The notes beneath the pieces are model-generated. The model was not told the DNA's origin, searched no databases, and saw only the letters and a list, made by a program, of their open reading frames with translations. The translations under genes were made by a program, and so were the position numbers. From Leucaena leucocephala (Eukaryota > Streptophyta > Magnoliopsida > Fabales > Fabaceae), in the NCBI GenBank assembly GCA_037074615.1, contig CM073562.1, forward strand, positions 7,611,001 to 7,675,000: a stretch of 64,000 nucleotides of DNA, in the 5' to 3' direction. The stretch's first letter is position 1, and each line of letters opens with the position of its first letter. Of the stretch, positions 13,547 to 26,416 are shown in pieces.

Positions 13547-15360
13547 AGTAGAGAGACGGCAAATAGAAGCAAAAACTAGAGAACAAGAGGGAAAGTTCAA
13601 GTTGGCAAATTAGGGTTTTAGATCGAAGTTGGTACGGGTAATTTAGAGGGAAAATAAAGAGAAAGAAAAGAGGTTCAATAAAATATTTAAAAAAAAAACT
13701 CTCTAAAATTTTATATTTTCTCTAAATTTTTTTAAATTTAGAGGGGAGATATAAAATTATTATTTTATAATATTAATATATATATATAATTTTTTTATTA
13801 TTTTTATATTATATTTTATTAAAATATTTTATAAAATAATATAAAATAAATTTATTTATATAAAAATATTATTTTTTTTAAATTAAATAAAATAATATAA
13901 AAATCTCTCCTCTTTTTTTTTTAATATTAATTTAAATAATATAATAATAAAATTTGTTTTTTCTTTTAATTTTTCCTTTTGTTAAAATTTTTCTTCTCCC
14001 TCTTTCTCTGTTGAGTCAAAGACGTAGAAATGGAAAAAGGATAATATAGTCAAATGAAAAACATAATATTAAAAACGAAAAAGAAAATGGGTCGATTCTT
14101 TTGGCGGAAACATTTCGAAAAAATTACATATAAAGACCCACAAACAAAATTATGATGATTCAACAAAAATTTTCAAATACTGGTCTTGATGTAATTTTTC
14201 CTAAATATTTTACTTTTTTGGGAGCTCTATTCGAAGAAACTTATGTTTCCTTGACAATGACAAAATTATTAATTATTGAACACTTAATTCTAAAATTTAA
14301 ATAAAAAATTACAGACCAATATGAAAAATTCTTAGGTAAAAGTCTGACCAATAAAATTATAACAGCTCAAATGGTTCTTATCTTGCGTGTGAGCTCCTAC
14401 ATGTCACTCCTCCCTGTCTATTATTTTAATAGTTTTCTTATAAATATATATTTTTTATTTTCCCTCACTCTTGCAACCACTCTCTTCCTTCTCTTCCCTC
14501 CATCTCTCTTTTTGTCTAATCTGTGGTCTTGATACTTCTCATCCCGCCATGGAATTCTGCAAATCAAACAATTAGGTGCTTTGTTTTCTTTGCTTTTCTT
14601 CCACCTAAAGAAGTGCACTGTTCATGAAAAGGATACTGGCATTTCTCACGGGCATGAGCTTCTCTTGCTTGCTCATACTCTCTAAACAAAGTAGACACAG
14701 TCGCATCCTCTTACTCTACTCTATTGGTTTTACCATAAAAATCTTGAAGAATCTCTCTCTGGAAAAAGCCGCTGGAGACATTCATCTATGCAACTGGGGG
14801 AGAAGTTCAAGACAAGGCAAAAAAGATGAACAAAATGTATTTGCAAAAGAAAGAATTGCTAGGACGCAGCAAAGAATGAGTTGCAAATGAAAAGCACATG
14901 TGAGAGAGAGGGAGAGAGACGGAAGGGAGAGCGATATCCTCTCATTAGCATTTTTCTGCTTATCTTTCATAAGCAGATCATTTTAGCCATTCAATCTATC
15001 TAAAAGCTGATAAAGATACGTCATGAAGTATTTAAAATCTCATCTCAACCGTCCATCTCTTTAAATAAAAGAGAAGTAGAAACACTTCAACATTCTACTG
15101 GTTGAGCTTGGCGAAGAAAACTTCATGTAAGGTAATACTTCTCTACAAGATAATATCATTAATCTAGTTGCTTCTAAAAGTAGAATTGGCAAAGGAAATT
15201 TCATCTTCACGACACCTTCGCATTGAAATCTCAACCACAGACTACTTTTCTTTTTCATCTTCTTCTCCTTTATCAAAGTTTGCCTATTCACTCCAGAGTA
15301 ATAGGCTCTTCCTTTCTAAAACACCTTACAAAGCAAGGAAGCTAACAAGCTAAAGCACAG
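13547..15360. other. Unassigned intergenic DNA (nucleoporin upstream side)
   Basis: This lies upstream of the nucleoporin start. 13680-14000 is extremely AT-rich with T and A runs. 14400-15360 has mixed sequence with short open frames but no recognised protein. The right edge abuts the truncated Copia LTR at 15361. A promoter for the nucleoporin would be expected just above 13546, but I see no clear TATA box there. Confidence 0.4.
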
Positions 15361-17152
15361 AGAAACAACTTAGAAAATGATTGATAAAATATAAGATTGT
15401 TTCAATTGAGGAATTGTGATAATCACTAAAGTATAGACTCCCTAAGTTTATCTCTTTCAAATAATATAACATGCTCTATTTATAAGAGGAGAAACAAAGT
15501 TAAACATAATACAATCAATAAATATGATCAGTGTATTATTGAGCATCTCTTGTTTATTCATATGTTTCTTCTCTCACGTCTCTTTTCCATATTTTCTTTC
15601 AGGCTTCTTTTATAGATAAGTTCTTCATTAATTCATTAAATAGTCGTTGAAGGATATAGCAATTAGTTGCTGATGTATACATTTTGACTTTTTGCTCTTT
15701 ACTTAATCTCTTCATTTAATCTTATTTCAACCTACAAATAATCTTGAAATATGTTTCATAAAAGATATATAAATAATTTAAGTATATAACAATTGTTTTC
15801 AAATGATTTAGATTGAAACATCAAATTCTTTTAAAATTTGGTTTAAAAATCTTTTCACATATCAGTTCAATTTATCAAAGTGTTTATTGAAAAGATACCT
15901 TATATAAAAAGACTTCTGTAACTCTCACATGAATTGAATTGAAACAGCTTTAGATTTATCAAATAGAACTTTGATAAATAGACTTATCGAAAAACTCTTT
16001 GAAAAAATATCTTTTTTATAACATATACTTTCAAATTGATCGATAATTCAAACTTCACCAATTTATCGAAGTATTTTTCAATAAATAGATTTATTGAATA
16101 TCTTATCGATAAATGAATGAATAATAGATTTTCAAACTTTCTTTGATGTTTATTCTTTTCTCAAACAATATAATATATTTGAAATTAAGAGTTCATAAGA
16201 TCATTTAACAAATTAAAGCAAGTTATAAATTTATTAAGATCACACAAAGAATCATTTAATAAATCTTTAATAACTTCAAAATCTAAATCTTCTCTCATTT
16301 ATTGAAGTGTTTATTGAAAAATGACAAAAATGACTTTAATAAATAGCCTGATCAAATAGCTATTCGATAAGTATTATAATTTCATATTTCAAAATATCAA
16401 TTTATCGAAGTGTTATTCGGTAAATAGACTTATCAAATAGTTTATTAATAAGAACTAGAAGAGCAATATCAGACTTTCTTCTTTCATATTTAATCTCTCT
16501 TCTTTTTATAAGATTTCTTAAACTATTTTGAGATATAGACAATTCAAACCAATCAACAACATTGTAAGCAATAAATCATCATCAAAATAGTTTATCAAAT
16601 CAACACTTCAGGACCTTAGATAAAATTGAAACTTCTCTATTTATCAAAATGTTATTCAATAAACCCACTTATCGAATAATACTTCGATAAATAGAGTCTT
16701 CAAAATATGCTTAAGTTAAAAGACTCAATATTTATCGAATAAACTGATAAGTTATTAAAATGGAGTTCAAACTTTATTCACTTAATTTATCGAATGTTTT
16801 ATCAATAAATTCATTTATCGATCAATGTTTCGATAAATACATTTGAAAAAACAAGTTTAACAAAGTTTATTGAGTGAAGTATTTATCAATAAATATATTG
16901 TTCAATTAATACTTCGATAAAATTATTTATATAAATAAATTGTGTCCACTTTTCATTCATCGAAGGTTTTTTTGATAAACACCTTTATGGAGTATGTCTT
17001 CAAAATATTTTGGTTTAAAAACAATTACTCAGACTTTTCATAAGTTAAGATTATATTTATTTATTGAAGGCTTAATCGATAAGTATACTTAAAAAATATT
17101 TTTTGAAAATCATTTAAAATATTTGTCATCATCAAAACATTGGAGTCTAATA
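15361..17152 (-). repeat. 3' LTR (truncated) of Sirevirus-like element A
   Basis: In the minus direction it starts TATTAGACTCCAATG (decayed TGTTAG..) next to the polypurine tract. It contains many short palindromes around TTATCGATAA and ends at the junction at 15361, where similarity to the 5' LTR stops. Confidence 0.6.
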
Positions 17153-17166
17153 TTTCTCCCCCTTTT
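17153..17166 (-). other. Polypurine tract of element A
   Basis: Minus strand reads AAAAAGGGGGAGAA directly before the LTR start. This is the usual primer for plus-strand DNA synthesis in Copia elements. Confidence 0.65.
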
Positions 17167-17571
17167 TGATGATGGCAAAACACATTTAATAAAAGAAAGA
17201 TTATTTGAATTATGAACTCAGCATAAGAATAATCAAAATCAGTAAAGTCAAATTTCTCATTAAAACAGTTCTTGAAAATCTTTTGTCATTATCAAAGCAT
17301 AAAGAGTATAACATTTCTCTCTATTTTTTTATGATGACAAAACATAAGTTATAAAACACAATTTGAAGTTGTAAATTGAATAAAGAAACAATTCATTAAG
17401 TAGATATTTATCAGAAGGCATGATAGTAGGCACAATAAGCATAACAATAGTCAATTGTTGTTTGATAAAATGTCAAGACAAAGTAGATTCAACAAAAAGA
17501 ACAATTGATCAAATTTCAAAAAGTATGTAAAATTGATCATGAGCATGTAAGTTCACTTCTCCCCCTTTTTG

Positions 17572-18730
17572 TCATAAATCAAAAATAGAATCAGAGAAAG
17601 AGGAATTTTGTTCAAAAATAGGGTCAGAAACAGGTGAAGGGTTTTGGTCAGAGGTTGGTTCAGTTGGTGGAGGAATTTGTTCTAAGGTGGATTGATGAAC
17701 TTGTTTAGGAACCAATGATTCAGAGAGAGGAATGTGAGCAGGAGCATTGGCTTGAGAAGTCTGATCATTGGTATGTGGAGTAGCCAAGAGGTCTCCAACC
17801 AAGATGAGGGGTGTTTGAACTCATAACATCTTGTCTTAAGACCCTCATGCCTTGCCAATGACATGGGAGTTTTGATTTTCTCATTGGTTGCCTCATGAAG
17901 TTTGGCAATTTTAGAAATATGCTTATTCTCCAAAGATTGATCAAATTCATTATCTCTCCAATATTATAAACTATAACCTAAGTACTCTCTTGAACCCATA
18001 GTTATCCCCAAAAATCTTCAACTCTTGTTGAACCAGTTGATGGATTACAGCTTGGGCAACTAATAGAACTGTCGAGGGAAAAGTTAGACTTGTATATGAT
18101 TGTGCCTCATCTGGTTGCACTGTTTGTTTCCCTTCCTGAGCTCTCTTGCCATCAGTTGGCAAGAGTAGTGTGATTCTCATTTGGTGAATTTTCTCAGCCC
18201 TAAACTTTAGTTTTTTGACCTCTTTCTCTCCCTTCTCCAAATAAGCTATATTGGTGCATTGAAGGAAGAGAGACACTAGTTGGGTATAGGACTGGCTTTA
18301 GACATGCCAAAGTGAAAGTTCTTGAGTTTACTGTAAATCAAGGCTCCTATGTTAATCTTCTCACCACTTATAATCCTAACCAACTGTAGATAATAAGCTT
18401 CTTAACTTGTTCACCACTTTTCACAAGTAAACATAGTGTATTATCCTATGATAATCACACATGTCATTTAAGATCACCTGTGAAGCTATTACTAAACATG
18501 AGAGTCTTGTAAATCTCTTTCAATGACAAAATCAGTCTCTTCTCATGCTCTATGGTCTTAAGTAGGAAATTAATCACATCTCTATCTAATTTGAATTCTC
18601 TACTTCTCAACTTAGTGACTACGTGCCTCTGTACTGGCTCACCATCCTCATTGGCTTCATCAAATATCTCCATAAAATCTTCGCACCACCTTTGGATTAT
18701 ACGAGAGGTTGATTCCCAATCAATTCTCAT
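17572..18730 (-). pseudogene. Env-like ORF of Sirevirus-like element A, broken
   Basis: Three overlapping-frame pieces: 18464-18730 (core RWCEDFMEIFDEANEDGE, then KLDRDVINFLLKTIEHEKR), 17971-18276 (charged, KGEKEVKKLKFRAEK), and 17572-17950, which ends in a proline/serine-rich tail (PPPTEPTSDQNPSPVSDP). The core aligns by eye with ORFs in the other two Copia elements here (about 33000 minus and 37225-37554 plus). The function of such ORFs in plant retroelements is not established. Frames shift between the pieces, so no full-length product is possible. Confidence 0.55.
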
Positions 18731-18879
18731 AGTGCTTTATCAGGTTGGAGAGTTGGGGAGAATGTTTAGGGTGATTTTAAAGGATGAATTGAAGGTTAGA
18801 AATAATCATTAAATTTCAATTTAAAAAAATTAAAATAGGGTTTTTATGAACTGACAAGTAACGATATGATTTTGCCTTT

Positions 18880-19440
18880 AAAACAGATGATTTATTGATA
18901 ATCGCTTCGATAAGACTCTTGTTCGAAGTATTTATTGATAAATATCTATGTAACAATCAAACATTATTTTATCAAATCGCGTATTTATCAAAGGACTTTT
19001 TAACAAGTGCCCTTGTTGAAGAGTTGTTTGATAAATATCAGTACTTGACATTAAACAATTTTAACGAATCATTTTATTTATCAAATAGCTTTTCAATAAG
19101 TAGCCTTATCGAATATATGTTTGATAAATGTCAATACTAAACACTACAAATTTATCATATTTATCGACGCCTTTATTGATAAGTCCTTTTATCGATGACT
19201 TCTTGATAATTTTTTTATTTCTTTTTCAAATTCATACTTTCATTTATCAAAGTCTTCTTCATACAATCCTTTTTATGAAAGTGGTATTCGATAAATAGAA
19301 GTATGACAGTATCCATATAACAGATTTTTTTTTAAAAAAATGACTTTTAAGGACAATATATGACAAAGGATATTTGATAAAAACATAGACACATATAGCA
19401 TGAGAAACATTATTATCAAAATAACTTAGATATATTCTCA
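18880..19440 (-). repeat. Palindrome-rich spacer upstream of env-like ORF
   Basis: Non-coding segment with repeated TTTATCGA / TTGATAAAT half-sites in both orientations, of the same kind as fills the LTRs of this element. Position (between env and the lost pol) parallels the 36300-36660 spacer of the plus-strand element. Confidence 0.5.
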
Positions 19441-20369
19441 ATATAAAGAGAGAGTTTAGAAATGTTCATTTAAATTCAGAAGGTTGATGAATTGATCCAT
19501 AAAGTTCTTTGCCTTCCTCTCTTATTGTATTTGAGCATCTTTTGTATTGCCATGAATGATGATCCTCTTTAATTTGTTGCCAAATAAACTTTGCAGCTTC
19601 AATACTCCCTTGTATCAATTCTCAAACTTATACATCAATGTAGTTTATTAAGATATTTCTTTATTCTCCTATCATGAACATAAATTGCTTTTGTTCTTAG
19701 AGAATGGTTAGTATGGTCCAGTATATATATAATAAATGTTTCTATATAAGACCTATCACTTCTCAAAATTTGAGCGTGACCAGCACATAATATGAATAAA
19801 TTCATATTTTTTTAGTCTAAATCCTTAAATAAAATATTTGAAATGAAAATCATAATCTATTACAATTTCAAATCAAAGGTAAGTCCTTTGTAGGAATTTT
19901 GGCATGATCGTCGTTATATAACTGATCTCCCGATAATCCTACAACAGACTGTAAATGTTCAAATCTTCTGTAATATTTTTTCAAAGTAACTAGAATCTTA
20001 TCTATAAACTATATGGAACATCTATCTTTTCAACAAAACAATATTAGTATTTCTGAAACTGTCATTACATCAAAAAGAAGGCTTGTCAAAAATCAATGCT
20101 TCAGATTTGCAATGAGGCTCTTCACTGCTCAGTATGAGGAGTAGGGTCAACTGAACTATTTGAAGCCAAATAATCTCCTCATGAATAACGTCCCAAAACA
20201 TGATTTAAAAATACAAAAATAAATAGTTCATCATATTAAATGTAAATCATAATATTTCATAATTTGATGCAAGTATTTCTATAAACATTTTTATTTTCAA
20301 GAAAACCATTTGAAATAGTCATTTCAAATCAATCATTTTTCCGTAGGACTTCAACAAAACATAAACAGG
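19441..20369. other. Unassigned DNA inside element A
   Basis: No gene read. Short stretches could be a relict gag-like sequence on the minus strand (WQQIKEDHHSWQYKR around 19530-19590), but this is too weak to call. An AATAACGTCCC motif occurs at about 20184 and its reverse complement at about 21148. Confidence 0.3.
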
Positions 20370-20660
20370 CGTGGATACACAGTCCACGAGAGTAACTAAC
20401 CAATCTGGCCTAGCTCGAAGCTACAAAAATAGGCATGGACATACAGTCCATGAGGATAAATAACCAAGCGTAACACGAGGCCACGAAATAGGCATGGACA
20501 TATAGTCCACGAGGATAAATAACTAATCAGGTGCGGCCCAAAGCCACGAATAACAGGCGCAGGTATAAGACCTATGAATAATAGGCGCAGGTACGAAACC
20601 TACGAATAATAGGCGTGAGAATAAATTCCATGAATAATTGGCGCGAGTACATGACTCATG
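20370..20660. repeat. Array of seven covarying 7-bp-stem/5-nt-loop hairpins
   Basis: Seven 19-nt inverted repeats share one architecture: 7-nt arm, 5-nt loop, 7-nt arm. Arms start with CG or CA and end with CG or TG. They lie at 20370-20388, 20434-20452, 20493-20511, 20558-20576, 20586-20604, 20614-20632 and 20642-20660. Arm pairs include CATGGAC/GTCCATG, CGCAGGT/ACCTACG and CGCGAGT/ACTCATG. The arm sequence changes from unit to unit while pairing is largely kept. Spacers of the last four are short and similar (AATAATAGG). Mismatches are mostly C-to-T type. It is probably part of an LTR or other transposon non-coding region; the role is unknown. Confidence 0.7.
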
Positions 20661-23600
20661 AATATCCATCGAGCTCGGGTATAACCAAGGTGTACTAAGG
20701 ACTAACAGTATTACTGTTAGCAACCAGCGTTCTGTATTATATCCTTTCTAAAACCTTTCCAACATGTGTGGGGTCCATTTCACATATAATGGTTACAAGA
20801 TTTTCTAATGCAATAATCTTTTGTAAGAATACTTTGAATTTAAAAACCCTAGTATAAACATTCAAAATCAAATATTAAGATACCATGGAAAACATATGGA
20901 ATAATCTTCTAATTTATAAAATTCACATAAGAATATTTCATAAATAAAATCAATTCACTATAACATTTGCCAAATTCTTTTTCTAAAACTTCTTCATCCA
21001 TTTTTATACATAAACATAATTCTTTTATAAATCAATTGAAAGAAAAATAATTAAAACCATGATTGCATAAAACTTGCTTTTTGTAAATCATATTTATAAT
21101 TTAACATTTTAAATCAAATAACAATTTATTAAAATTTCTATTTTAAGGGACGTTATTTACTCATCTGCCATGCTTCTAAACCTTTACTCTTTCTAGCCAA
21201 TCAACTTCTAATTATTTCCATTTCTCAATTCCTTGATATCCCGAAATAATATATTAACATTCTAATTAAAGCTTCAACAAAAGTAATCATCCTTAATATG
21301 ATATTTCATTCCATTACATGCCATCAATCATGTAACATCGATTCAATACATAAGCCCCTGAACCATCAACCAATCACTTCCTTAATCTATAACTAATCAG
21401 AAAGGCATCATCGTTGCCATATCTTGGCCACAATTAAATTGATTAAAATACTTATTCATTTCTAAACCTTAAACATGAAGTCGACTTTCCTTTGCTAAAA
21501 TATATTTTCAAAAGGATATACAATCTCTCCCGTAATCAACTACTCCCTAAGAGAACAATCTCATTACGTGTGACTACCCTTCAAGTCACCTTTTATCAAA
21601 GCATTAGTTACTTCACTAACTTTACCACATAATACTTTACGTATTATGTCTCAACATAAAAGTGCATTTAATTGCAAATAAATTAGATTTTCAATGAACT
21701 GCTATAATTATTTTCAACTTCTACATCTTTTAGCAAAGTAATCTTTATCATCAAATTCCCTTACCTCCTGTCATATTCTCAATTTTCTTACCTGATGCAT
21801 CTATACAGTTTATATAAAATGGACATGAGATTTTTAGAATAAACTATATCAGATTGAGAAATGAAAGAAAAGGATTATTGACTAAGGAAAATTTAGGGAC
21901 CTAAACACAAAATAGAAAAGGTTAAAGGTCAAAAGTTAAAGTAGAAATAAAAGTTGAGCCAAAAGTGATAATTTTTAAAAGTTTAGGGACCTAAATGTAA
22001 TTATCAGAAAATTGAACTGAAAAATGCTAAAAAATGCCCAGAATTAGATTATACCCAAATCTTACTAGTAGATAAACAAAGTTATTCCGGTTAGTTTAAG
22101 GAGTCACAGAATTTTGATTTGAGATCTCGATTAATTGATATAAATTCCTGAAGTTAGAAGGAATTATTACAGTATTTTTTAGACCTCAAAATCAGATGAA
22201 ACCTCATAGTAAAGTCCTATATTTAATATATAAATTTATAAAACTAATAGAATCAGAAAAGGATTCCTATAGAATTCTTACGGAATTTTACGGTGAAATA
22301 AAATACCCGATAAATAGGATAAAGAGAGTTGTCTTGGGATTTGTGCCATAAAAGGACATAAATGTAATTAGCCCATGCCAAGGCCCAAATGGAACCATCA
22401 TGAGCCCAATATGGTGACTAGATAGTTAGGTGGGCCAGAGTCCAGAGCAGTCCAAGAAAAATACAAAATTATGAAAATGCCCCTAAATGCCCATATTGTA
22501 CTAGTGATGGATAGATAGCATTTTGGTAATTCTAGATAGGGAAAAAACATCCCATATAGTATAAATATGATTATTTAGAGCCAATATATATCCTGAGGTA
22601 GTACAGAGAGGGGTAAAATGACAATTATGCCCTTAGGGTTAATATAGTGCAAGAAAGGATACCAAGGGTATTTTGATGATTTCCTAAGGGATGGATGACA
22701 GATAAATACTTAGTCTAACAATTTCAATAGTATGAGGAACCTAGACATTGATTTCTTGGACATAATACATATTTTAGAATATTATAAAAATTAGGAATAG
22801 AAAACAGTCTGGTTTTTTGTGAAACTGCTCTGATCGGTACCAAACTGGACTGAAATTTTTTCTATCAATATATTTAAATTTTTTCAGCCAAACATGACCC
22901 TAAATGATTTCATGCATGGCATCAAAAGGCATGGCTTATAGGGCAAGCTTGTGCAAGAATGAATATGGACCATTAGATCAAATAGTAACCAAATTAATCT
23001 TGGCCATCCATTTGCACTTAAGCTCATCTATAAATACCCCCTATTCAGATTGGTTCGGCATGCCTTGACAACCATAGGGAACCTCTTGCAAAATTTTCAT
23101 TCAACAAAGAAAGAAACACACAACTTGAAGCAACAATTAAGGTAATCATCTCCCTTGATCTTAAGCTTTGTTCTAGCAAGTTAGCTCATAGTTTTAAGGA
23201 ATTTTTGTGCTATATTTCCCTTGTAGTTGCTGTTGGAAGTGCTTTCCATATATGGTTAAAATATGAGTTTTATATTATGGATAGTTTAGATAAACTTAAA
23301 CAAGTTAGAATAAAGTGGTATAAGCTTGGGAATCCAAGTATGCATGAAGTTAGGGTTTTGTGTTCATTGCTGCTACTGTACATGACACTATTCATATATT
23401 AGAATTTTATAATTTTGATGCTTCCAATGAGTTTAAAATGGAAAATTGTGTGGGGATAAAGTAGGAGAACAAGTATTAGAAGCATTGGAATCAAAATATG
23501 AATTTTGGAAAACAAGAGCATGCACTTCGGTTTGGTACTGTAGCATGTGACATGTTTTGATTTTGGAAATTCTAGTTTCATATTAGATTCTATATGAAAA

Positions 23601-24862
23601 ATTATGAGGGAATGAACCATGAGAATTTATTATAGAAAGATGGAAGTATGAAATATAAATTGGGGAAATAATAGAAGTTAGTGATAACCTAGTCTTAGAT
23701 TTGTGTTCAAGTTGAGTTGTAACTTAATATTTCTTTGTAACGACTAGGTTTTGACATTTGTGAAGGAAGAAAATTATCTCAAGAAGACCTTGACAAGGAT
23801 AGCTAAGAGGTAGCAAGAATACCTAACTATAGTTTCATGTATGTTTGATTGTATGTTTGCTTGTTGATTATGGTGTTTAGTTGAGCTTGAGATTATACCA
23901 TCATGTTGATGATGAGATATGAATTATTGCAACTCCTTGTCACTTATGTCATGACAATATGCATGCTAGAGTTTACTTATGTACTATTATGAGGTAGCTC
24001 CCATCTCATGAGTTGTTAAGCATCCAATTAATCATCCATGATATTATAGTTTGTATGCCTTATTATTGGGATTTCCATGAAATCTCATTCCTTCCATATG
24101 CATAACCATGTTATAGATACTAGATCTTCACAAGGAAAAAGGGTAAACATAGATATATGAATTTCTATAATAAGTTACATTACTTACATGATACTATGGA
24201 AGGATATGGTAGTATGCACGATGTATGATTACGTAAGTGTGCCCTGAGGCGGATGCTTTGTGACGATGATTATAACGCCTAAACCAACGAGTTTGAACTT
24301 GAAATTTGGCATGATAATAGCTAAGATATAGAAATCTAAATGGACACTAAGAATGCCTCAATTGGTTAAGTATTTGATTTGTTATGATTTTCCAAAATAA
24401 GAGTTAAAATCTGGAATAGAGATAAAGTAAGCAATTGGAGGCAGTAACGTTTTGACATGAATTTCATATAGAAAATGAATGCGTTTTTTCATGAAATTTG
24501 GTGAGCTTAAAGAGGACGTCTAGAACTCTACATCCATAGGTAACACGGTTCATTTGGATAAGTAACAAACTGGAACTTCCAAATTTTACTAAATAAATAG
24601 TATTTTTCAACAAATAAACTGATTTCATTGAGACAATTGAACCTCAGTTTTATATTTTTTTCTCAAATTTAAATGAAAAATCTTTCATTAGAAATTGGAA
24701 CTACTCTATTTTGATTTTTCTACATTTAATTATGAATTTTTAAAGTTTGCTATATGTTCTAGAATTACCAAATGAACAGTAATGTGAACAGTACCCCGAG
24801 AGTAATTCTTTTGAAATTACATGTTTTGAAAACAAAAAGCAATTGGTTCCAATGACTTATGA
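20661..24862. mobile_element. Degenerate LTR-like non-coding DNA, probably Ty3/gypsy type
   Basis: No coding sequence. 21880-24280 has the texture of plant gypsy LTRs: repeated AGGGACCTAAATGTAATTA phrases, a CTATAAATACC TATA-like motif at about 23027, followed by an exon-like leader with an AAGGTAATC donor-like site at about 23139. It ends with GAGGCGGATGC at about 24247 and TATAACGCC at about 24271. A similar arrangement recurs at 33168-34400. I could not fix ends, a primer site or target duplications. Confidence 0.35.
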
Positions 24863-26330
24863 ATGAGTATAATTGAGGTTAAAAATAAAGATACGACACT
24901 TCCCTTCAAGCTAATATATATTAAACATATAAATCAGAGCATCCTATCTCTAAAGCAAACTCCTTTTCTTAAAAAATTAACACAGCACAAGGCAAACCAA
25001 CTCGTTGTCCTTAATATAATTTCTTTGAACATATGTCAATCTCTAGCTCATTAAATCCACACCTCTCTTTATGCCAAAACCTTCAAGTTGCAAACCTGCC
25101 TATATAGATATATATGCACACACACACCTGCTGTCCCGAAATAAATACCTACAAGCTCAACACTCAAAACACAAACAACCATTCTTAACATATATGTACA
25201 ACAGTATATTATATATATGCAATCAAGTTCAGCCTCCTTCTGTCCCATAACAGATACCACCCATACATACCGCAGTAAGCTTCTACATATATATACTATC
25301 GGGAACTAATAGGGATAACAACACATCAATACCACTGAGGGGCACCCACAATTTAATTCATCATCCTTTTCCAACATCATATCATCACATACCCAAGTCA
25401 CACAACAGAAATAAAAAATGATCTGCTTCCCAAGAATTACAGCTTAGATTAGAGATACACTACTATCCCTCACAGACACGATAATAAGGAAATGACAGCC
25501 ATTTTCATTCCAACCTTAGGAAACACTGATCATCATCGAAGGAACAGAAGAGAGAAACAAACTTCACTTACACTAAAATGGTACTCTAAACCGCAGAGCA
25601 ATAAAAATCATCCAGCAACCCTAACTCTTGAACCATTGGTGATGGACGTTGCCTGTAGTAACGAAAAAGACAGAGCCCAAACATAAAAGAACACAACAAT
25701 CACCAAACACCACGATAGAGCTGAACAGAGACAGGGAAGAATCTTGGTGAACTGCAACAGATACAATAAACCAATTCACTCACCCATAATGACCCCATCA
25801 ACCACTGTCGAACTGGTTGAGATATGAAAAATTGGGAATATCACAGCAACAAAACAGTCACCACTGATAGCAACTCTGGCAGTGAGTTACAAAACACGGC
25901 GATGGAGTTCTCATTGTACAGTATCGCGAGCTTTCTTTCCTTGCTCTCTCACTTTCTCTGCTTCACCAATGAGGAATGCAATGCCAAACCAGACAGCGAA
26001 ACAAGCGAGTCACACAGTCGATGGCAGCATATCACACAGCAGAAGATTTCAGTGTCGCGAAACTTCCCTCTCCCCTGCTCGTCCTATATACTCCATTTAT
26101 CGGGCAACGGCTCTGTGGGGGAGGTGAAGGCTCCGGTGCTGACAGCACGGGCAAAGGAAATTGGCAGAAGCAACGTCTGAACACACGGCATCGATGGCAT
26201 GAAGTTTTCCTCTGCACTTCAGTTACTTTCCTTCTGCGTCGCTGATGGATTCAAAGAGAATAGAGGGAATGGGGTACGGTTGTAGGTAAAAAGGGAAGAA
26301 GGGTAGTATTGTAATTTCACACGCCAGAAA
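24863..26330. other. Non-transposon-like island, gene identity not recognised
   Basis: Base composition is less AT-rich than its surroundings, especially at 25880-26260. Several overlapping short frames exist on both strands (for example 25824-26180 plus and 26032-26217 minus) but none has a known motif. On the minus strand a TATATAGG motif lies at about 26089-26096, compatible with a promoter firing toward lower coordinates. It could be the end of a gene, a non-coding RNA locus, or an LTR of an unrecognised element. It sits where the pol of the flanking Copia element should be. Confidence 0.3.
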
Positions 26331-26340
26331 ACCTTCTGCA

Positions 26341-26416
26341 GTTTCAAGGCTCGAACTTGATACATCTGAATCTCATTCTCCGCTCCTGACCATTACACGA
26401 CTCCCTCCGCATTGAA
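26341..26416 (-). repeat. tRNA-derived sequence (SINE head or tRNA relic)
   Basis: Minus strand has an A-box-like GTCGTGTAATGGTCAGGAG followed about 30 nt later by a perfect T-arm: TCAAG, loop TTCGAGC, CTTGA, i.e. a B-box-like GTTCGAGCC. Ends TGCGGAG and ACTGCA could form a weak acceptor stem. The anticodon arm is not convincing, so this looks like a pol III tRNA-derived element rather than a working tRNA. Confidence 0.4.

Noticed and set aside
13247..13579. 110-codon plus-strand frame (and a minus alternative at 13240-13572)
   Set aside because: Shadows of nucleoporin exon 1 (13266-13546, minus), which has the conserved N-terminal motifs.
20370..20660. CRISPR-like array
   Set aside because: Units are short hairpins with varying arms and irregular spacing in a plant genome; no constant repeat with unique spacers.
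25824..26245. Four overlapping short frames
   Set aside because: They compete on both strands in a GC-richer stretch and none resembles a protein family.
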